Shown: positions 57,706 to 64,000 of the stretch, one piece after another
How positions within the stretch are numbered: position 1 is the stretch's first letter
How the letters are laid out: every line of letters begins with the position of its first letter
DNA from: Verrucomicrobiaceae bacterium
Lineage (GTDB): Bacteria; Verrucomicrobiota; Verrucomicrobiia; Verrucomicrobiales; Verrucomicrobiaceae
DNA: 64,000 bases
Assembly: GCA_027489965.1 (NCBI GenBank)
Contig: JAIXZA010000162.1
Location: forward strand, 186,001 to 250,000
Reading direction: 5' to 3'
The notes under the pieces: model-generated
Seen by the model: only the letters and a program-made list of their open reading frames with translations
Database searches by the model: none
Told to the model about the DNA's origin: nothing
Program-made: the position numbers and the translations under genes

Positions 57706-58917
57706 CTATTTGGAGGTTCGTATTCCCACGGCGGCTTCGTAGCGAATCTTGGCGAGGTGGAAATCTCTCACCGCATCCAGAGCGGCGGATTCTAGCTGTA
57801 AGCGCTGCTCGCGAGCGCGTAGCACGGTGAGGAGATCGGTTTGTCCCGTTTCGTAGGCTTTCTCCAATTTGCTCGTTTGTTCGATAACGAGCGGCAGGAG
57901 CTTGCCCCGTGTGTCGTTGACGAGTGCTGCATTGGCCTCCATTTCACGGCGAGCAGTATCGGCTTCACTACTGATCTGAGCGGCTAGAGCGTCAGACTCC
58001 AATTTGGCCCGTTCAGCGGTGGCGGCTTTTTCGGCGATCTCTCCCTGATTGCGATTCCAAAAGGGTATAGGAATGGATAAGCGGAAGCCGACAAAGCCCG
58101 TGCGCTCGGTATGAACAGGCGTGGTGTCCTGCTGCTCGCGCGAGGCAAAAAAGCCTGCACTGACATCTGGCATACGCTTGGCTTTGGCGAGCGCTGCCTC
58201 TGTCTCTGCTGCCGCGATCTTGGTCTGGGCTAGCTGAAAATCCGCACGTTGTTGCCAGGCCTGTGATGGCGGCAGCGCTAAGGAGGGCAGCTCGCCGCTG
58301 AGCGCTAAAGAATCTTGAGGCTTCAGACCGAGCATGGGTTTGAGTTCGCCGCGCAGACTTACGCTTTCGATCTCGATGCGGCGTGCATCCAGGAGCAAGC
58401 GCTGAGCATCCACCTGAGCCTGTGCGGCATCCAGCGGTGATAGTTCACCTGCTTTGGCTCGGTCTTTGGCAAAATCGGATAACTTTTGCGCCAACGCTGT
58501 CTGCTGCTGCCGCAAAGACTGTTGTTTATCCAGGGCGTAGAGCTTCACCGCAAGGCTACGCGCGACTGCGATGTAGCGGCGCTCGACGTCACTCACCTCC
58601 TGCTCAGCGGCGGTGACGAGTTGACTGTTGAGTTTTTTCTCCAGGCTGAGGCGCTTGGTCAGTGGGAAAGATTGATCAATGCCAAACACCGTCGTGCGTG
58701 GACTGACTCGGCTTTCGTTTTGGAAGCTGGTATCCAGTGTCGGATTACTCAGCCTACCCGCCCCGAGCTGTCGCCCACGGGCCTCCTCAATACTCAGGCG
58801 TGCGGCCTTCAGGGCTGGGTGATGATTCCGCACTCGCGCAGCGATTTCCGGTAGCGAAAGGGTGGTGGCTGAGGTGGCCAAAGGGAAAAGAAGAACAATG
58901 AAAAGAGAACGAAACAT
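57706..58917 (-). CDS. czcC: CzcC-type TolC-family outer membrane factor (start MFRSLFIVLLF)
   Basis: LSLPEIAARVRNHHPALKAARLSIEEARGRQLGAGRLSNPTLD; coiled-coil repeat typical of OEP; C-terminal DLLTVLRAREQRLQLESAALDAVRDFHLAKIRYEAAVG. Confidence 0.92.
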   Translation of the reverse strand: MFRSLFIVLLFPLATSATTLSLPEIAARVRNHHPALKAARLSIEEARGRQLGAGRLSNPTLDTSFQNESRVSPRTTVFGIDQSFPLTKRLSLEKKLNSQLVTAAEQEVSDVERRYIAVARSLAVKLYALDKQQSLRQQQTALAQKLSDFAKDRAKAGELSPLDAAQAQVDAQRLLLDARRIEIESVSLRGELKPMLGLKPQDSLALSGELPSLALPPSQAWQQRADFQLAQTKIAAAETEAALAKAKRMPDVSAGFFASREQQDTTPVHTERTGFVGFRLSIPIPFWNRNQGEIAEKAATAERAKLESDALAAQISSEADTARREMEANAALVNDTRGKLLPLVIEQTSKLEKAYETGQTDLLTVLRAREQRLQLESAALDAVRDFHLAKIRYEAAVGIRTSK

Positions 58918-59015
58918 AAGGATAAGCATTGAAGAATTCAGAGCATGCAAAATCATGCCTTTAAGGTAGCCACAACATCACCTGCCATCATCGTGGATGG
59001 AGGTGTTCAGCGATC

Positions 59016-59447
59016 TCAAACTCTCAATGCAATGCTGCGCGTCATCACCTGCGGCCATCGTCGTCCCCACTCCACCTTCTGCCATGACCTCAAAAGATTT
59101 AGGGACAGAGGCTGAACAAGAGTGCGACTAAAAACGAAGGCTTCCAGATCCGTTACTATGGCTGAAATGGCGGTCAGTTGCGGAAAGGAAAGTTCCTGTG
59201 ACTCTGGGCTATCCTTGAGCACTGCATGTTCGTGAGTGTCATCGCCCTCATGTTTCTCATGAGAATGCAGAGGCTCCTCGTCATGGTGGCAGCCAAAGCC
59301 TTCCAAGCTGTGACAGTGATCAAACTGCGTGATCTCCTGCGTGCCAGAGCAACTGCAAACATAACCGCGTGTCAGGCCAAAGACTTGAGCCCAGCAAAGT
59401 GCAAACATCGCAAAAGCGATGAAGCATGAGTGGGCTTGGCGTGACAT
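59016..59447 (-). CDS. Cys/His-rich secreted protein at the head of the metal-efflux operon
   Basis: Signal-like N-terminus then VCSCSGTQEITQFDHCHSLEGFGCHHDEEPLHSHEKHEGDDTHEHA. Confidence 0.65.
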   Translation of the reverse strand: MSRQAHSCFIAFAMFALCWAQVFGLTRGYVCSCSGTQEITQFDHCHSLEGFGCHHDEEPLHSHEKHEGDDTHEHAVLKDSPESQELSFPQLTAISAIVTDLEAFVFSRTLVQPLSLNLLRSWQKVEWGRRWPQVMTRSIALRV

Positions 59448-59493
59448 TTGGCAACGATGCTAAGCTTCCAGAGTTTCGTCAATGGCTAAATCC

Positions 59494-60579
59494 TTACTTT
59501 CTAGGAGCCGGCTTGGATGCAGGCGTTAGTGGCGTTTTCACCGGCAGCTCAGGCAGCCATGCCTCTGGAGCACCCGCTTTTGTCAGCACTTCACGAATCT
59601 GAACTGCTTTACCATTTTGACGTTTGCTCTCCTGGGCAGCTTCCATGAAAGCATAGATCTCCAGTGTTTGCTTAGCCGTTAGTGGAGCCTGCTTGGTCTG
59701 GAAAAACTTCACGATCTCACGCAGCAGCGGCGTGTAGTCGCCTTGGCTCTTTTGCTCGGTGATCGTCTCCTGGCCAAAGCGTATCAGCTTGTAACTGGTA
59801 GAGCCCATTGGCAGCGTATGCAGGGCGTGAACTGTGCCGAGTCGCCCGCCTTGCCAAGTGCCGGTGCAGACGGAAGTATCAGGGGTGGAGGTGCGCTCGA
59901 CACTCAGGCAACCAGAGCCCATGACGGTGAACAGCGCCTCGACTGAATGGACGCCGTAAAAGAACAGATCTGGATGAAACGGCAGCTCAGGAGATGGACC
60001 ATAGACCAGCGCGGATCGTGCGGGAAGTGGATCTGCTGTGGCGACCTCGATCACCCCAGGCCACCAGCGGGTAGCGCTAGCGCTAAAGAAAGGCACTTTG
60101 GCTTTTTCAGCCAGTTGATAGATCTCCACCGCATCTTTCAGACTTGCTGCGACTGGCTTGTCTAAAAAGAAAGGCTTTCCACTAGCGATGACGCTGATGG
60201 CCTGATCGAGATGCGGGCGGCCATCGACGCTGAGGATCATCACCGCATCCACAGCTGCGCACACTTCCTGGATGGTTGGCATGATCTTCACACCATATTT
60301 ATCACGGAGTGTGGTGGTGAAGCCTTCGACGCGTGTGGCGCTCTCTGGCAGATCAGGACTACCACCAGCAAAGGCCGCAATGACACGCGCTCCAGGGATA
60401 TGGTTCGGATTGGCCGGATCATTCAGCCTGAGGGTGAATTGCTCGGAGTGTGAAGAATCCAAGCCCACGATGCCGATACGAAGATTGTCTGCCATGAGAG
60501 AAAGTGGGGAAAACAAACCTGCTGCCATCGTCAAGACGAGAGCAAAAGAGATATGGATGTTGAATGGCCCCAGCCGCAT
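59494..60579 (-). CDS. Secreted Gfo/Idh/MocA-family oxidoreductase
   Basis: Start MRLGPFNIHISFALVLTMAAGLFSPLSLMA (signal peptide); LRIGIVGLDSSHSEQF; CAAVDAVMILSVDGRPHLDQAISVIASGKPFFLDKPVAASLKDAVE. Confidence 0.82.
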   Translation of the reverse strand: MRLGPFNIHISFALVLTMAAGLFSPLSLMADNLRIGIVGLDSSHSEQFTLRLNDPANPNHIPGARVIAAFAGGSPDLPESATRVEGFTTTLRDKYGVKIMPTIQEVCAAVDAVMILSVDGRPHLDQAISVIASGKPFFLDKPVAASLKDAVEIYQLAEKAKVPFFSASATRWWPGVIEVATADPLPARSALVYGPSPELPFHPDLFFYGVHSVEALFTVMGSGCLSVERTSTPDTSVCTGTWQGGRLGTVHALHTLPMGSTSYKLIRFGQETITEQKSQGDYTPLLREIVKFFQTKQAPLTAKQTLEIYAFMEAAQESKRQNGKAVQIREVLTKAGAPEAWLPELPVKTPLTPASKPAPRK

Positions 60580-60586
60580 GACGTGA

Positions 60587-61684
60587 TCAGTTGAGCGGCT
60601 TGAGTTCTGGGGCCAGGAACTTGCCATCTTTGCGGATGAGCTGGTCATCAAACCAGATCTCCCCACCACCGTAATCGGGGCGTTGGATATTCACGAGATC
60701 CCAGTGAACCTGACTGCGATTGCCATTGTCAGCCACGCCTTCATAAGCCTGGCCCGGCGTGAAGTGGAAGCTACCGGCGATCTTTTCATCAAAGAGAATG
60801 TCGCGCATCGGCTCTTTGATTTCGCTATTAAAGCCAATGGCAAACTCGCCGATGTAGCGTGCGCCTTCGTCACTGTCGAAGATCTTGTTGATAGCTGCCG
60901 TGTTGTTGGCTGTGGCATTGACGATTTTCCCTTTGGAAAACTCCAGCTTCACGCTGTCAAAGGCGATGCCCTGATAAATCGTCGGCGCATTGTAGCTGAT
61001 CACGCCCTCCACACTATCCTTCACTGGGGCGCTGAAGACTTCGCCATCGGGAATGTTATGGCGGCCACCACAAACGATGGACTTCAAGCCTTTTAAGCTA
61101 AAGCGCAGATCTGTGCCGGGGCCTTTGATGTGCACGTCTTTGGCCTTATCCATCAGCTTTTTGAGCTGGTTCATGGCAGGAATAAGCGCCGCATAGTCGA
61201 GCAGGCAGACTTTGAAATAGAAGTCTTCGAAGGCTTGTGTGCTCATGCCTGCTTGCTGAGCCATGGCAGAGGTGGGCCAGCGCAGCACACACCAGCGTGT
61301 TTCATTCACACGCTGATTTTGCAAAGGTCTCAGCTTGGCCATGATCATCTTCATTTGCTCTGCTGGCACGTCGCTGTTTTCGGTGATGTTGTTACTGCCG
61401 CGAATAGCGATGTAGCAGTCCATCTTTTTCATCAGCTCCAGTTGATGCTGGCCGATCAAATCATACTGCGCCTCCTGCCCATGAATCATCATTTCCCGAG
61501 TGACGGTCGTGTCATGCAGATGGATAAGCGGATGCGCTTTGGCTGCGACCACAGCGCGGATCATTGCCTGAGCGACACTGGCAGGCACGTCAAAGCAGTC
61601 GATCCAGACAAAATCCCCCTTCTTTACCTGGGTGGAGTAACGGACGAGTTGACGGGCGAGTTGGTCGATGCGGGGGTCGTGCAT
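60587..61684 (-). CDS. M29-family aminopeptidase
   Basis: RIDQLARQLVRYSTQVKKGDFVWID; GTDLRFSLKG, CGGRHNIPDGEVFSAPVKDSVEGVISYN; NRSQVHWDLVNIQRPDYGGGEIWFDDQLI. Confidence 0.92.
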   Translation of the reverse strand: MHDPRIDQLARQLVRYSTQVKKGDFVWIDCFDVPASVAQAMIRAVVAAKAHPLIHLHDTTVTREMMIHGQEAQYDLIGQHQLELMKKMDCYIAIRGSNNITENSDVPAEQMKMIMAKLRPLQNQRVNETRWCVLRWPTSAMAQQAGMSTQAFEDFYFKVCLLDYAALIPAMNQLKKLMDKAKDVHIKGPGTDLRFSLKGLKSIVCGGRHNIPDGEVFSAPVKDSVEGVISYNAPTIYQGIAFDSVKLEFSKGKIVNATANNTAAINKIFDSDEGARYIGEFAIGFNSEIKEPMRDILFDEKIAGSFHFTPGQAYEGVADNGNRSQVHWDLVNIQRPDYGGGEIWFDDQLIRKDGKFLAPELKPLN

Positions 61685-61754
61685 GGTAGCTTATAAACGA
61701 GCCTGACCTCATGCAGCAAACATGTTTTTTACCTAGGACAGGTTTTCTACCACA

Positions 61755-62912
61755 TTATCCGCGTTTTAAGCCTGCTACCAGCTTCTCGCCAGCTGCACGG
61801 AGGGTCTCCTCTTTTTTGGCAAAGTGGAAGCGGATATAGCGGTGCTCAGGCTCGCGAAAGAAGCTGCTGCCTGGCACACCTGTGATACCGACTTCGCGGG
61901 TCATCCACTCTGCGGCCTCCGTATCCTTTTTGAAACCTAGGCTGGAGATGTCTAGCAGCGTGTAATAGGCTCCCTGCGGCTCGGTGAATGGTAAGCCGGT
62001 TTGGCGCAGGTAATCGAGAAAGAGGTCCCGCTTGTCATCATATTCACGCTGAAGGTCTGTGTAGTAGCTGTCTGGGAACTCCAGAGCGGTGACGGCAGCC
62101 TCCTGCAGTGGCGCCGCAGCACCAACGGTCAGGAAATCATGGACCTTGCGTGCACGGGCAATCAGGTTTTCTGGAGCAATGACGTGCCCAAGTCGCCAGC
62201 CCGTGATTGAATAAGTCTTCGAAAGCGACCCACAGCTCAGTGTCCGCTCCCACATGCCTGGCAGCGTGGCAAAATAAGTGTGCTCATGGGGCGCATACAC
62301 AATGTGCTCATACACCTCATCCATCAGCACAAACGCATCATATTCCTCAGCTAGTCCCGCAATGTAGAGCAGCTCGTCTCGCGTGAAAACCTTGCCGCTC
62401 GGGTTGGCTGGATTGCAGATGACGATGGCCTTCGCCCCACCAGCAAAAGCGCGGCGCAGCTCTTCACGATCAAAGGTGAACTCTGGTGCGTGAAGCGGCA
62501 CATGTACTGGGATAGCACCCGTCAGGATCGCATCAGCCGCGTAGTTTTCATAAAAGGGCGAAAAGACGATCACCTTGTCACCCGGATCGCAGGCCGTCAT
62601 CATCGAGACCATCATCGCCTCTGTGCTGCCGCAAGTGACGACGAGATGACGATCAGGATCAATCTCCAGTCCCGTGAAGCGCTGATGCTTTTTAGCCAAA
62701 GCCTGGCGAAAACGCGGCGCGCCCCAAGTCACCGCATACTGATGATACGGACCACGAATCGCTACTGCCAGCGCATCAATGAGCGCTTCTGGCGGATTAA
62801 AGTCAGGAAACCCCTGAGCCAGATTGATCGAACCATGACGGTTCGAAAGACGTGTCATCTCGCGAATGACAGATTCAGTGAAAACTTCGAGTCGGCGGGC
62901 TGGCTGAGGCAT
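61755..62912 (-). CDS. Class I/II pyridoxal-phosphate aminotransferase
   Basis: SINLAQGFPDFNPPEALIDAL; NPANPSGKVFTRDEL; DEVYEHIVY; CGSLSKTYSITGWRLGH. Confidence 0.94.
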   Translation of the reverse strand: MPQPARRLEVFTESVIREMTRLSNRHGSINLAQGFPDFNPPEALIDALAVAIRGPYHQYAVTWGAPRFRQALAKKHQRFTGLEIDPDRHLVVTCGSTEAMMVSMMTACDPGDKVIVFSPFYENYAADAILTGAIPVHVPLHAPEFTFDREELRRAFAGGAKAIVICNPANPSGKVFTRDELLYIAGLAEEYDAFVLMDEVYEHIVYAPHEHTYFATLPGMWERTLSCGSLSKTYSITGWRLGHVIAPENLIARARKVHDFLTVGAAAPLQEAAVTALEFPDSYYTDLQREYDDKRDLFLDYLRQTGLPFTEPQGAYYTLLDISSLGFKKDTEAAEWMTREVGITGVPGSSFFREPEHRYIRFHFAKKEETLRAAGEKLVAGLKRG

Positions 62913-62924
62913 AGTGGATTCCTT

Positions 62925-62996
62925 TTTAAAACAGGATTTCAGGAATAACAGGATTGAAGTTTGAACTTTTCTTCAGGTGGGCCAAAAAGACTAGGT
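62925..62996. repeat. Direct repeat, left copy (72 bp)
   Basis: TTTAAAACAGGAT + TTCAGGAATAACAGGAT + TGAAGTTTGAACTTTTCTTCAGGTGGGCCAAAAAGACTAGGT. Confidence 0.9.
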
Positions 62997-63010
62997 TCGG
63001 CGGAGACCTG

Positions 63011-63412
63011 TCAAAGCTGTTCACCGGCATCTAGCAATTCCTGCCGTAATTCGACTCGCTCATCACTGTTCATTTCCAGGAGCCAAACCGTGGTTCTGCC
63101 AATCGCCGTCTTACCAACGATCCTGGCTCCTAGATGTTCAAAGCTCTCTTGCCAATCGTCTGTGCGCGGATTGAACAAGCGCTCCAACTGATTCGAATCT
63201 GGATCAATGCCCGCCAGATTGGTTCCTTTATAGACATTACAATTGAAGCAAGCTAGGGCGAGGTTACTTAGCTCACTGAGGCCTCCATGAAACTGCGCGA
63301 TGATGTGCTCGACATGAAATTTAACAAGAGGCTCATGCTGTTGCCGAAGTCCGCAATATTCACAACGATAGTTAGCGCGCTCACGCACCAGATGCTTCGT
63401 CTCTGCCTTCAT
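63011..63412 (-). CDS. HNH endonuclease
   Basis: RANYRCEYCGLRQQHEPLVKFHVEHIIAQFHGGLSELSNLALACFNCNVYKGTNLAGIDP. Confidence 0.93.
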   Translation of the reverse strand: MKAETKHLVRERANYRCEYCGLRQQHEPLVKFHVEHIIAQFHGGLSELSNLALACFNCNVYKGTNLAGIDPDSNQLERLFNPRTDDWQESFEHLGARIVGKTAIGRTTVWLLEMNSDERVELRQELLDAGEQL

Positions 63413-63675
63413 TTGGCTTGACCGAGCTGGCGAAGATGACGGCGGGCCTTCGCTTGCAGCAAAGAAATCACAGCAATGGCATTTGCGTAACTTAAGTATT
63501 GCCGTTGCTCTTCAGCGGACAATAGGCCCTCTCGTGACCTATCGGCAAGATCCTCAATGTAGGCCTGAGTTTCATCATCCGCACGCAGCTCGACCAGGGC
63601 CTTGGCTGCATGCTCATCCAGAGAATCAGAAAATGGCGTTAACAAGCGGTCAAGAAGGCCGGTCGAGGTATTCAT
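63409..63675 (-). CDS. Small helical protein coupled to the HNH endonuclease
   Basis: 88 aa, ATGA 4-nt overlap with the HNH start; QAYIEDLADRSREGLLSAEEQRQYLSYANAIAVISLLQAKARRHL. Confidence 0.75.
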   Translation of the reverse strand: MNTSTGLLDRLLTPFSDSLDEHAAKALVELRADDETQAYIEDLADRSREGLLSAEEQRQYLSYANAIAVISLLQAKARRHLRQLGQAK

Positions 63676-63757
63676 GGCACAGAATGTAACTGGTTGATTG
63701 CTCTTGGCAATCCCACCTTAAGTCTGAATTTAAGGCGGTGGGTTCCGATGCAATCCA

Positions 63758-63812
63758 TTTAAAACAGGATTGAAGTTTGAACTTTTCTTCAGGTGGGCCA
63801 AAAAGATTAGGT
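63758..63812. repeat. Direct repeat, right copy (55 bp; lacks 17 bp of the left copy)
   Basis: TTTAAAACAGGATTGAAGTTTGAACTTTTCTTCAGGTGGGCCAAAAAGATTAGGT; one substitution relative to the left copy. Confidence 0.9.
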
Positions 63813-63814
63813 CC

Positions 63815-64000
63815 ATGCAGCGCCTTCCTATTTCAGCCATTCTCAGTGCCGTCTTTGCTTTTGGCTTCTGGGGTCTGTTGCCGATTTACTGGAAGCAACT
63901 CGGCCATCTCGGCTCCGACGTTGCCGTGGCGCAGAGGGTGATTTGGACGCTCCTGGTAGCTACTCTTTTACTCCTGTGGAAGGGCGAGACTCGGTCCTGG
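63815..64000 (+). CDS. rarD: RarD-like EamA transporter, N-terminal part (runs off the window's right edge)
   Basis: MQRLPISAILSAVFAFGFWGLLPIYWKQLGHLGSDVAVAQRVIWTLLVATLLLLWKGETRSW. Confidence 0.85.
   Translation, partial: MQRLPISAILSAVFAFGFWGLLPIYWKQLGHLGSDVAVAQRVIWTLLVATLLLLWKGETRSW

Noticed and set aside
1-64000. rRNA or tRNA genes, CRISPR arrays, prophage or IS elements
   Set aside because: None recognised by eye; tRNAscan-SE, Infernal/Rfam and ISfinder searches would be needed to exclude small RNA genes and degenerate elements

Overview
This 64 kb window looks like the chromosome of a heterotrophic Verrucomicrobia-type bacterium (inference from three DUF1549/DUF1553 cytochrome proteins, DUF1501, PPC and WD40 clusters). 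I saw no rRNA, tRNA, CRISPR array, transposase or integrase. Main blocks, left to right: (i) two related membrane proteins, one behind a near-consensus promoter overlapped by twin ACTTTG-N5-CAAAGT palindromes; (ii) pabB plus a 41-aa lipoprotein ORF missed by the ORF track; (iii) a four-gene block containing a receiver/kinase/FGE-like fusion in which all three domains seem to lack catalytic residues, next to a NarL/NarX-type two-component system; (iv) a SulP/DabA/DabB inorganic-carbon uptake locus with a second antiporter-like subunit; (v) clpX, a decayed peroxiredoxin remnant, nadB and peptidases; (vi) an ECF sigma/anti-sigma operon; (vii) a codirectional run DUF1501-FIST-hybrid kinase-PSD1-WD40/cytochrome-PPC; (viii) rsmH, and PSD1-Gfo/Idh-isomerase; (ix) a czc-type RND metal efflux operon with a FitAB/VapBC-type toxin-antitoxin pair between czcB and czcA on the opposite strand; (x) an HNH-nuclease two-gene cassette flanked by long direct repeats. 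Best candidates for something new: the triple-pseudoenzyme signalling locus (3.7-8.9 kb), the repeat-flanked HNH cassette (62.9-63.8 kb), and the twin-operator promoter (2.0 kb). All assignments were made by eye from motifs, without database searches.
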